A stretch of 16,087 nucleotides of DNA from Gammaproteobacteria bacterium (GTDB lineage: Bacteria; Pseudomonadota; Gammaproteobacteria; SZUA-229). Position numbers and translations under genes: made by a program. Numbering within the stretch: position 1 is the stretch's first letter; the number at the start of each line of letters is the position of its first letter. The notes below the pieces were generated by a model. The model saw only the letters and a program-made list of their open reading frames with translations. It had not been told where the DNA came from and ran no database searches. The stretch covers positions 1 through 16,087 of the forward strand of contig JAESSQ010000273.1 of the NCBI GenBank assembly GCA_016764035.1, given 5' to 3'. Positions 6,188 to 12,697 of the stretch are shown here, one piece after another.

Positions 6188-7900
6188 ATGAAAAAAATAA
6201 TACAGTCCAGCATTTTATTAGCCCTTATTACTCTGATGATGTCAGGCGTTTTATATGCGGGCGAACCTGTTGCAACAAAAACTGAATCGTCCACGGAGGC
6301 AGAGTCAAAAGAATCAACCATTGCGCCGGCAATAGATGATCTGCCTGATGCCCCAACATTGAAAGATATAGCTGCAAAGCAACAGGCGGATGAAGCTGTT
6401 TTTAAGGAGCTGGCCGAAGCGCCAGTCTCGGGTCCTTATGATGAATTTAATCGATCCACCCCTCGTTCCAGCCTCATCGCTTTTTCTATGGCAGTTAAGG
6501 AAAAAGATTATGAGCGTGCAGTTAACCACCTTGATTTGAGGAACTTGCCGTTTTCAATTGAACAGGAACTGGATGGCCCTGAACTCATAAAAAAATTAAT
6601 CATTGTTGCCAAGCGTGCGATGGTGATTGATCTGATGGATATTAGCGATGATCCATTAGGCCATAAAGATGATGGCCTGCCGTCTTACCGTGATCGCATA
6701 ACGACGATGAAAACGAAAGCTGGCCCCGTTGATATTTTAATGCAGCGCGTGCCGCGAGGCGACGGTGTCTATATCTGGAAAATCTCAAACGCCACAGTGG
6801 CTTTAATTCCGCAGCTTGATAAAGAGTTTGGTTACGGTGTTATCGGCAGCAAACTATCGCATATTTTTCCGCATTACATAATATGGGGGTTTGAAGTCTG
6901 GCAGTTGGTATTGCTTGCGGGTTTATTGCTTACCGGTTATTTAATTGCGGTGCTTACTACGTATCTCATTGTAAAAATATTGCAAAAAAACGAGCGTTTC
7001 AATAAGCAACGCGTGCAAAAATTTGTTGTTGGGCCGCTTCGATTTTTGATTACTGTATTATTTTTCCGCGCAATGTTTCATATGATCGCGCCTTCACTGG
7101 TCGCGCGCGCACTCTTCGAAGCAAGAACTTTTTTGATTGTAGCGGTGCTATGGGTTTTACTCGGTGTTATCGATCTTATTATCTATCGGCTTGCTGACCG
7201 CATGCATCGAAATGGCCAGAAAGATGCGGTTGTTTTATTGAAGCCTGCAGCAACCGGAATTAAGCTTATTGTTATGTTGCTTGCAGTGATCACCTGGATG
7301 GATAACTTGGGTTATCAAGTGACAACTATCCTCGCCGGCCTGGGTGTTGGTGGTATTGCGGTTGCTCTTGCTGCGCAAAAGTCGCTGGAAAATCTAATCG
7401 GTTCGATTACGATCTATGCGTCGCAACCGGTGCATGTAGGTGATTTTTGCAAATTCGGAAACACCCTGGGTGCGGTTGAAGAAATTGGTTTGCGGTCGAC
7501 TCAGTTGCGCACACCTGCGCGTACAGTGGTGCATATCCCTAATGCCTTATTTGCTTCGGGTGAAATAGAAAACATGACGCAACGCGATAAAATTTTATAT
7601 CGAACACGTTTACGGTTATCGTATAACAATACGCCAGATCAGGTGAAACAGGTACTGCTGAAAATCCGTGAATTAATCGACACATATGAGCTTATCGATG
7701 CAGAAAGTTCCAGAGTTCGTTTTATAGATTTTGGTGAGTATGCACAGGAACTTGAATTTTTTTCTTATATTAAAACGAAAGATTTTGCCGAATATCTTGA
7801 GCATCGAGAAAATATCAATTTAAACATTATTGATATTATCGAATCCGTCGGTGCAAGTTTGACAGTGCCTGTAAACCATCAATTTGAATCAAGCACCTGA
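6188..7900 (+). CDS. MscS-family mechanosensitive ion channel with periplasmic N-terminal domain
   Basis: A 570-residue inner-membrane channel of the MscS superfamily, whose members open under membrane tension to release solutes in hypoosmotic shock. A signal peptide (1-24, ending VLYA) leads to a soluble, acidic, probably periplasmic region at ~25-230. Hydrophobic segments follow near 238-263, 281-300, 313-335 and 356-371. The pore-lining helix is the Gly/Ala-rich TTILAGLGVGGIAVALAAQ (379-397). The cytoplasmic beta domain is marked by NLIGSITIYASQPVHVGDF (402-420) and GAVEEIGLRSTQLRT (428-442), with the alpha/beta domain after it. It is twice the length of E. coli MscS but within the range of YbiO/YnaI-like members. 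thiO starts 33 nt later and may be cotranscribed. Channel identity is firm; subfamily and any ion or ligand selectivity are not. Confidence 0.9.
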   Translation: MKKIIQSSILLALITLMMSGVLYAGEPVATKTESSTEAESKESTIAPAIDDLPDAPTLKDIAAKQQADEAVFKELAEAPVSGPYDEFNRSTPRSSLIAFSMAVKEKDYERAVNHLDLRNLPFSIEQELDGPELIKKLIIVAKRAMVIDLMDISDDPLGHKDDGLPSYRDRITTMKTKAGPVDILMQRVPRGDGVYIWKISNATVALIPQLDKEFGYGVIGSKLSHIFPHYIIWGFEVWQLVLLAGLLLTGYLIAVLTTYLIVKILQKNERFNKQRVQKFVVGPLRFLITVLFFRAMFHMIAPSLVARALFEARTFLIVAVLWVLLGVIDLIIYRLADRMHRNGQKDAVVLLKPAATGIKLIVMLLAVITWMDNLGYQVTTILAGLGVGGIAVALAAQKSLENLIGSITIYASQPVHVGDFCKFGNTLGAVEEIGLRSTQLRTPARTVVHIPNALFASGEIENMTQRDKILYRTRLRLSYNNTPDQVKQVLLKIRELIDTYELIDAESSRVRFIDFGEYAQELEFFSYIKTKDFAEYLEHRENINLNIIDIIESVGASLTVPVNHQFESST

Positions 7901-7933
7901 ACAGTCAATAACCTCGCCCTCAACATAAAAAAT

Positions 7934-9031
7934 ATGCCAGATTGTATTGTTGTTGGTGGTGGAATAATCGGCCTGTTAACTGCGCGTCAGTTGTTTCTGG
8001 AAGGTGTGGATGTGTTGTTGTTGGAAAAAGGCCCCTTGGGCGGTGAGTCATCCTGGGCGGGTGGAGGTGTCATTTCGCCATTGTATCCCTGGGACTACGA
8101 CGATGCGGTAAACGTTCTGGCCGAGCGCAGTAAACAAATTTACCCGTCATTGACGAAAGCATTGCTTGCAGAAACTGGCAAAGACAGTGAGTTGATTAAC
8201 AGCGGCCTGTTCACGGTTATTGATGACGACGCTGTGCAGCGTGAAGCGATTGTTAGCTGGGCAAAGGATTGGTCTGTGGATGCGCGTTATGTTGATGATG
8301 AAAAACGTATTCATGAAATTGAAAGTACCGTCGGTGATGTTGTAGATAAAGGCATTTGGATGCCCGATATTTTGCAGATAAGAAACCCAAAGCTTGTAAT
8401 TGCTTTAAAAGCTTCCTTCGAGCATTTGGCAATTCCTTATCATGAGCATTGCGCCGTCGAAGAAATACTGCATGATGAAAATAAAATTACAGGTGTGCGA
8501 ACAAAGCAAAAAAATTACTCGACGGGCAACGTTATTATCGCCAGCGGTGCCTGGTCTGCGAAATTTTCGGTAACCCAATCATCGGTTAATATTAGCCCGG
8601 TTAAAGGCCAGATGATTATGTACAAAGGTGAGCCTGATCTGGTAAAGCGAATTGTATTGTCCAAAGGACACTATATTATTCCACGAAAAGACGGGCGAAT
8701 ACTGGCAGGTAGCACACTGGAAAAAATCGGCTTTGATAAATCAGTTTCATCCTCGGCATTAAAAGAGCTGCATCGGGCGGCTGTGCAGCTGGTTCCATTA
8801 CTGGCAGATCTTACCGTGGAAAGACAATGGGCCGGTTTAAGGCCGGGAACCGAGAAAGGTATACCTTATATATGTCAGCATGATGATATAGAAGGTTTGT
8901 ATGTTCATGCGGGGCATTTTAGAAATGGTATCGTGCTAGGTGCCGCGTCTGCCGAATTGATGGTAGATGTGGTGTTAAATAGAGAGCCCTGGTGCGACAC
9001 GGCGCCTTATACCTTGCAGGCGTCACACTGA
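7934..9031 (+). CDS. thiO: Glycine oxidase ThiO (FAD-dependent)
   Basis: A 365-residue FAD flavoenzyme of the DAO family that oxidises glycine to the dehydroglycine (iminoglycine) used by ThiG in aerobic thiamine synthesis. The dinucleotide-binding motif is VVGGGIIG (6-13), with E31 at the end of the second strand as the ribose ligand. Next come GGESSWAGGGVISPLYPW (36-53), the central VIIASGAWS (200-208), SPVKGQMIMY (221-230) and the substrate-side arginine in WAGLRPGT (299-306). The C-terminal HAGHFRNGIVLGAASAELM closes the FAD site. The ATG lies directly before the first beta strand, leaving no room for a later start; no Shine-Dalgarno sequence is obvious. It lies on the opposite strand from thiS-thiG, 33 nt after the channel gene. 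Confidence 0.92.
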   Translation: MPDCIVVGGGIIGLLTARQLFLEGVDVLLLEKGPLGGESSWAGGGVISPLYPWDYDDAVNVLAERSKQIYPSLTKALLAETGKDSELINSGLFTVIDDDAVQREAIVSWAKDWSVDARYVDDEKRIHEIESTVGDVVDKGIWMPDILQIRNPKLVIALKASFEHLAIPYHEHCAVEEILHDENKITGVRTKQKNYSTGNVIIASGAWSAKFSVTQSSVNISPVKGQMIMYKGEPDLVKRIVLSKGHYIIPRKDGRILAGSTLEKIGFDKSVSSSALKELHRAAVQLVPLLADLTVERQWAGLRPGTEKGIPYICQHDDIEGLYVHAGHFRNGIVLGAASAELMVDVVLNREPWCDTAPYTLQASH

Positions 9032-9082
9032 TAAGTGACGACAGCATGATGAGTTGCTAATATCTTTACCTTGATATAATTA

Positions 9083-9159
9083 GCCGGAATAGCTCCAACT
9101 GGTAGAGCGCGTCACTCGTAACGACGATGTTCGCGGTTCGACCCCGCGTTCCGGCACCA
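9083..9159 (+). tRNA. tRNA-Thr (anticodon CGU), CCA encoded
   Basis: The cloverleaf is clear. The acceptor GCCGGAA (9083-9089) pairs perfectly with TTCCGGC (9149-9155), followed by discriminator A and CCA. The D stem is GCTC/GAGC (9092-9095, 9105-9108); the T arm is CGCGG-TTCGACC-CCGCG (9132-9148). The anticodon loop CTCGTAA (9115-9121) gives anticodon CGT at 9117-9119, reading ACG, like E. coli thrW. Two positions are odd: the base expected to be the universal A14 is C (9096) in a 9-nt D loop, and the anticodon stem ends with an A9114/C9122 mismatch. TATAAT at 9075-9080 is too close to serve as this gene's promoter. Confidence 0.9.
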
Positions 9160-9286
9160 ACTTTGGTCATAAGGGTGGCGTTTGAGGTTGGCTGATCCGG
9201 TGTGGTTTCGTCTGACATTCCGGCTTTGTGAAGCTTCTATATTCATCATGCAGCATTAACGAACACGCGTCCGTTTACTTCATGTT

Positions 9287-9323
9287 GATGCAGCAGCGCG
9301 CATTAAATGCGTGCTGTTGCATC
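9287..9323 (+). repeat. Long stem-loop, 16-bp stem with 5-nt loop
   Basis: Bases 9287-9302 pair with 9308-9323 around the loop TTAAA. Fourteen pairs are Watson-Crick. The other two are G-U if transcribed from the plus strand but A-C on the minus strand, so plus-strand RNA is favoured. No U-run follows, so it is not a standard Rho-independent terminator. It could be a processing or stabilising structure, a Rho-associated end for the tRNA transcript, or a dispersed palindromic repeat. Confidence 0.7.
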
Positions 9324-9378
9324 TGTAATTTCACCTTATCTGGTAAAAAACTGCCATTTATCCGTAATAATCCTCTGC

Positions 9379-9407
9379 TTGTCACTATATGCTGGTAAAT
9401 CTAAAAA
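9379..9407 (+). promoter_or_regulatory. Possible sigma-70 promoter of the fimT-pilY1 operon
   Basis: TTGTCA (9379-9384) is separated by 17 nt from TAAAAA (9402-9407), ~20 nt before the fimT ATG. The -35 box is good and the -10 box is poor. No sigma-54 motif (GG-N10-GC type) was recognised in this gap. Confidence 0.3.
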
Positions 9408-9427
9408 TCTAGTCTTAAATTAGACTC

Positions 9428-10030
9428 ATGAAAAAACATATTGGATTTACATTGATTGAGTTGATTGTGACCATGGCTATCGTGGGCATACTGCTGGTGG
9501 TGGGTTTGCCGTCACTAAAAACAATGGTGCAGGGCAATCAACTGGTTGCTAGCAGTAATGATTTACTGGCTGCGTTAACTGTAGCGCGAAGCGAAGCCAT
9601 TAAGAATAATGCCAGCGTTTCCATTTGTGAGAGCAGTGATGGTACTAGTTGTGCCAGTACCGGTAAATGGCAGAACGGCTGGATAGTTTTTATCGATGCA
9701 AACAGAGATCGTTTAGGCACAGGCGCGCCATGTGTTGCCTTAAATACGGATTGTTTATTACGTGTACACGAAGGTATTAACGACCCTTTATTGTCTATCG
9801 AAGGTATTTTTTCAGGTGATTCCAGCGCCATCACAGCGGTGACTTTTACATCCAGAGGCTTGCCGCAGGATACCAACAGTGTGTCGCAGGCGGGTGTGTT
9901 TAGTGTTTGTACATACGATGCAAGTAACAATGTAACCGATGCTCGCTCGGTAGTGCTTGGTTTTACCGGGCGTGGTCGTGTGCGTTCTCCCTCGAATGCA
10001 TCGAGTGTAGCTTGTCCTTCAGCACCTTAA
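9428..10030 (+). CDS. fimT: Type IV pilus minor pilin FimT/FimU (GspH family)
   Basis: A 200-residue prepilin. The class III leader MKKHIG is cut by PilD before F7, and the mature N-terminus FTLIELIVTMAIVGILLVV has the conserved E5 and a hydrophobic assembly helix. The globular part shows the GspH/FimT pattern: LLAALTVARSEAIKNNASVSIC, then GKWQNGWIVFIDANRDR, and a C-terminal FTGRGRVR segment. Several cysteines could form disulfides after export. It opens a plus-strand run of pilus genes and lies 30 nt before pilV. Minor pilins of this class help prime pilus assembly with PilV, PilW, PilX and PilY1. FimU would be an equivalent name. No strong Shine-Dalgarno sequence is seen. Confidence 0.9.
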   Translation: MKKHIGFTLIELIVTMAIVGILLVVGLPSLKTMVQGNQLVASSNDLLAALTVARSEAIKNNASVSICESSDGTSCASTGKWQNGWIVFIDANRDRLGTGAPCVALNTDCLLRVHEGINDPLLSIEGIFSGDSSAITAVTFTSRGLPQDTNSVSQAGVFSVCTYDASNNVTDARSVVLGFTGRGRVRSPSNASSVACPSAP

Positions 10031-10060
10031 TGCGTTAAATAAATACCATAAGAGCTAATT

Positions 10061-10585
10061 ATGAAGCATATAAATATACAATTAAATCGCAGCAAAGGCT
10101 TTACCCTGCTGGAAGCCTTGTTGGGTTTTTTAATTCTATCTATTGGAATGCTAGGTATCGCTTCATTACAGGCAGTTTCATTAAAGGTTGGTAAAACGTC
10201 TGTTTACGGTTCGGTCGCTATGATGAAAGTTGAAGAGTTGTTTGAAAGTATGCGAGCGAATCCATCTGCATTAGCTTTAGCAGCCTACGCAACAGCTGGT
10301 GCAGGTAGTGATAATGGCTGTACTGGAGGCACAACGTTATGTACGCCTACGGCATTGGCGGTAGAAGATGTGTTTTGGTGGCGAAAAAATTTAGCGGCAG
10401 GATTGCCCGGTGTTGTTGGTACGGACATAGGTACTAGCATTGTTTTGATACCTGCAGTCGCACCATCGAATATGGCGACAATTACTATTGCTGTGACATG
10501 GTCCGAACGATCAAAAGACAGTGTTGCTGCAGTGAGTAAAGTGTTCACATCGGCGACAAATATTTGCACAAGTGTGCCCTGTTAA
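10061..10585 (+). CDS. pilV: Type IV pilus minor pilin PilV
   Basis: A 174-residue prepilin with a 13-residue leader ending SKG, then FTLLEALLGFLILSIGMLGIASLQ, the PilV-type N-terminus with E5 of the mature protein and the GMLGIA-LQ signature. The next segment, with MKVEELFESMRANP, matches the usual PilV stretch about transient dimers or membrane-side helix. A pair of cysteines around 86-92 and another pair at the C-terminus (CTSVPC) suggest disulfides. The ATG follows AAGAG by a short spacer. It lies between fimT and pilW with gaps of 30 and 25 nt, so all are probably cotranscribed. The role in the initiation complex is inferred from the family. Confidence 0.9.
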   Translation: MKHINIQLNRSKGFTLLEALLGFLILSIGMLGIASLQAVSLKVGKTSVYGSVAMMKVEELFESMRANPSALALAAYATAGAGSDNGCTGGTTLCTPTALAVEDVFWWRKNLAAGLPGVVGTDIGTSIVLIPAVAPSNMATITIAVTWSERSKDSVAAVSKVFTSATNICTSVPC

Positions 10586-10610
10586 GCACATTGATTGAGA
10601 GATTATTTTT

Positions 10611-11627
10611 ATGAAAAATAAAAACTATTCACAGGGTTTTTCGTTAATTGAGCTACTGGTCGCGATGGTTGTTGGTTTAATTATTATCAGCGGTGCATTT
10701 TCATTACATTCAGCAACGAGAAAGGTACAACGAGTCAACGAAGCGCAAATGGATATGTCGGCGGATGCACGCTTTGCCATTGAAACTATTGCTTATGATT
10801 TGCGTCATTCTGGTATGTGGGGAAGTACCAACAGAGATGGTTTGATTGACTGTAAATCGACGGATACATTATGTACCGTGTCAACATCGACTGGTGATAC
10901 GCCGCCTTCGACGGTAACGGATGATTGCGCGGTTGCTGGCGCACCTGTTTGGTCTTATGATTTAACGCAGGCTGTTTTTGCAACTGACGACACAGCAGGT
11001 AACCCATATGGCAGTACCTGTATACCACCCGCTGAAGGTTACCTGAGCGGCACAGATGTCTTAGAAGTGAAATATGCTGACTCAAACTCATCTGGCGCAG
11101 CATTAATTGATGGGCAGATGTATGTGCGTAGCAATTTTATTAATGGACGACTATTTGTTGGCAGTACAGCGCCGCGATTAAATGCTAGTGATAGCTCAAC
11201 GATAACCTCTAATTATATGCTTCGCGCTTATACTTACTATATAAGTAATTTCACTGATACCGCGGGCGATGGTATTCCTTCATTGCGTCGTGCGGCATTG
11301 GTTAATGGGCCGGCCGTAGAAAATCAACTTTTAATATCTGGAGTCGTCGACTTACAAGTGCAATTTGGCGAAGACCTTGATGATGTCGTAGACATAGCGG
11401 GAAATCTAAGCATAGACGCTTATGTTGACCCTAATCAGGTGACCGATTGGACAAAGGTTTATGCAGCAAAAATATGGTTAGTCATGCGTGGCGATACGCA
11501 ACAGGGCGTCACCAGTGTTAAGCAGTTTGCTATTGCGGGTAAACCAGCGGCTTCTTATGGCTCAGACGGCTTCCGTTATTTTATGGTTACCAGCGTTGTT
11601 AACTTACGTAATCTTAAGCAATTGTAA
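10611..11627 (+). CDS. pilW: Type IV pilus assembly protein PilW
   Basis: A 338-residue prepilin, the largest minor pilin of the cluster, as expected for PilW. The leader ends at G9 (NYSQG), followed by FSLIELLVAMVVGLIIISGAF with E5. Downstream come the PilW-like segments ADARFAIETIAYDLRHSGMWG and, later, GTDVLEVKYAD; the rest is a large Thr/Asp/Ser-rich globular domain ending in a ..FMVTSVVNLRNLKQL strand typical of the family. Four cysteines lie near residues 83-142. AGAGA precedes the ATG. It is followed by pilX after 32 nt. Codon use resembles the neighbours. Confidence 0.9.
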   Translation: MKNKNYSQGFSLIELLVAMVVGLIIISGAFSLHSATRKVQRVNEAQMDMSADARFAIETIAYDLRHSGMWGSTNRDGLIDCKSTDTLCTVSTSTGDTPPSTVTDDCAVAGAPVWSYDLTQAVFATDDTAGNPYGSTCIPPAEGYLSGTDVLEVKYADSNSSGAALIDGQMYVRSNFINGRLFVGSTAPRLNASDSSTITSNYMLRAYTYYISNFTDTAGDGIPSLRRAALVNGPAVENQLLISGVVDLQVQFGEDLDDVVDIAGNLSIDAYVDPNQVTDWTKVYAAKIWLVMRGDTQQGVTSVKQFAIAGKPAASYGSDGFRYFMVTSVVNLRNLKQL

Positions 11628-11659
11628 GTTAACTATTATAGGTTTTTTACGGAGTATTT

Positions 11660-12136
11660 ATGAATAATCGGCAACAACCGGGTTTGGAAAGAATCATCCA
11701 TGGAGGTCAACGTGGTTTTGTTTTGATACTTGCATTGGTGATTTTATCTGTATTGACTGTCATCGGTATTTCATCGATGAATAGTGCAAACATCGAGTTA
11801 AAAGCCACGGCGAACGCGCAACATCATCTCAAAGCTTTTGGTGGTGGTGTTTCAATGCTGGAATTTACGCTTTCTCAACCTGCAGAGTTGCTAATTGATT
11901 GGCAAGTTACGGATACTGCACTGGTGCAAACCGCAACGCATGTATTAGCGAATACATCAAATTTAACCGCCAATATAAATTATGTAGGTTGTATGGCGGG
12001 TATTGGTAGCAGCCTGGAAGAGGGTAAAGGCTTTAGTTACGGTTTTTATCGTGTAGTGGGAAGCGGCTCTAATGTTTCAGGTACGTCGACATCTTCACAA
12101 ACGCAGGGTGTGCGATATCCCTCGGCGTCCTGTTAA
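11660..12136 (+). CDS. pilX: Type IV pilus minor pilin PilX (PilX_N family)
   Basis: A 158-residue protein with a 19-residue basic leader ending QRG and the hydrophobic helix FVLILALVILSVLTVIGISSM, then NSANIELKATANAQHHLKAF, the PilX_N pattern. Residue 5 of the mature form is Leu, not Glu, as in many PilX proteins and in the tip pseudopilin GspK, in keeping with a tip location. The C-terminus SASC plus an internal C may form a disulfide. A good GGAG lies ~9 nt before the ATG. It sits between pilW and an unidentified exported protein gene (55-nt gap). Confidence 0.86.
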   Translation: MNNRQQPGLERIIHGGQRGFVLILALVILSVLTVIGISSMNSANIELKATANAQHHLKAFGGGVSMLEFTLSQPAELLIDWQVTDTALVQTATHVLANTSNLTANINYVGCMAGIGSSLEEGKGFSYGFYRVVGSGSNVSGTSTSSQTQGVRYPSASC

Positions 12137-12141
12137 TTTAT

Positions 12142-12153
12142 AAAGTGAATGTA
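12142..12153 (+). repeat. 12-bp direct repeat, copy 1 (AAAGTGAATGTA)
   Basis: This copy lies 5 nt after the pilX stop codon. An identical copy lies at 12595-12606, just after the next gene, so the pair brackets the small CxxC protein gene. Both follow a TATAA stretch. Confidence 0.7.
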
Positions 12154-12191
12154 TAAACCAATATGATTATTAAAGATAAGAAAGGTGATCT

Positions 12192-12569
12192 ATGAAAAAT
12201 ATTACGCAAATTATTATGGCGGCCTTGGCTTTCTTGATAACGACACAAGTGGTTTTTGCACGTGATCTACCAGCAATAGCTAATTTGCCTGAAGGTAAAA
12301 AACTTGAAATTAGGCGAGGCATTGTTGAAACCACCAATGCCATAGAGTCGGCCTCATTGCGAATAAGTTTGGGCAGCGATTTAAATGGTTTTGTAGAAGG
12401 TAAAGTTTGTGATGAATGCGAAACGATTAAAGTGATTATTACCCCAGAAACCAAAGTCTATGAAAATAATATAGAAGTGCCTTTAATTAGGGCTAAAAAT
12501 CGTATTGGTCGATTTGCAACGGTTTTTTATGAACTGGAAACAAAAAATGTAAGCGCTATTCGTTGGTAG
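12192..12569 (+). CDS. Small exported CxxC protein of unknown function in the pilus operon
   Basis: I do not recognise this 125-residue protein. A signal peptide (residues 1-23, basic start, hydrophobic core, VFA before the cut) predicts export to the periplasm. The mature ~102 residues are mostly predicted beta strand and include one CxxC (C73, C76 in KVCDECETIK), followed by an alternating strand pattern IKVIITPETKVY and a basic patch RAKNRIGRF. It has no prepilin leader, so it is not a pilin. A good AAGGTGA lies before the ATG. It sits between pilX and pilY1 in the same orientation, so a role with PilY1 or pilus-tip folding is plausible but unproven. A lone CxxC could bind metal, be redox active or simply form a disulfide. 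A 12-bp repeat flanks the gene. Confidence 0.78.
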   Translation: MKNITQIIMAALAFLITTQVVFARDLPAIANLPEGKKLEIRRGIVETTNAIESASLRISLGSDLNGFVEGKVCDECETIKVIITPETKVYENNIEVPLIRAKNRIGRFATVFYELETKNVSAIRW

Positions 12570-12594
12570 TAAAGCTGCGTAGTGCAAATATAAA

Positions 12595-12606
12595 AAAGTG
12601 AATGTA
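12595..12606 (+). repeat. 12-bp direct repeat, copy 2 (AAAGTGAATGTA)
   Basis: This is the second copy of the repeat at 12142-12153. It lies 25 nt after the stop of the small exported protein gene and 91 nt before the pilY1 start. Confidence 0.7.
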
Positions 12607-12685
12607 ATTTTGCTAGAGATGCTAAACCATTAACACAAACTTCTGTACAAGGCCCATGTAACAAAGGGGCATTGTCAGTTAGGTT

Positions 12686-12690
12686 GAGGA
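12686..12690 (+). promoter_or_regulatory. Ribosome binding site of pilY1
   Basis: GAGGA lies 7 nt before the ATG at 12698 and fixes the pilY1 start. Confidence 0.8.
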
Positions 12691-12697
12691 ATATAAT

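Larger units (their letters stand above)
9160..9427. other. Non-coding gap between tRNA-Thr and the pilus operon
   Basis: No gene is visible in these 268 nt. The region holds one long hairpin (9287-9323) and, near its right end, a weak promoter-like pair before fimT. No copy of the tRNA 3' end, and so no attachment site, is seen. Confidence 0.6.

Noticed and set aside
9021..9040. CGTCAC/GTGACG stem at the end of thiO as a terminator
   Set aside because: The stem is only 6 bp with an 8-nt loop, overlaps the stop codon and has no U-run.
9075..9080. Perfect TATAAT just before the tRNA-Thr gene
   Set aside because: It ends 2 nt before the mature tRNA, so transcription would start inside the tRNA, and no good -35 box lies at the right distance.
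9411..9426. AGTCT/AGACT inverted repeat before fimT as an operator
   Set aside because: Only 5 bp per arm in AT-rich DNA; expected by chance and not linked to any known site.
9083..9427. tRNA-Thr as an integration site for a mobile element
   Set aside because: thrW-type tRNAs can serve as attachment sites, but no repeat of the tRNA 3' end, integrase or phage gene is present in the window.
12692..12697. Perfect TATAAT directly before the pilY1 ATG
   Set aside because: A start site from this box would fall inside the coding sequence, and TTGTCA upstream is only 14 nt away. The GAGGA ribosome site shows that translation uses a longer leader.
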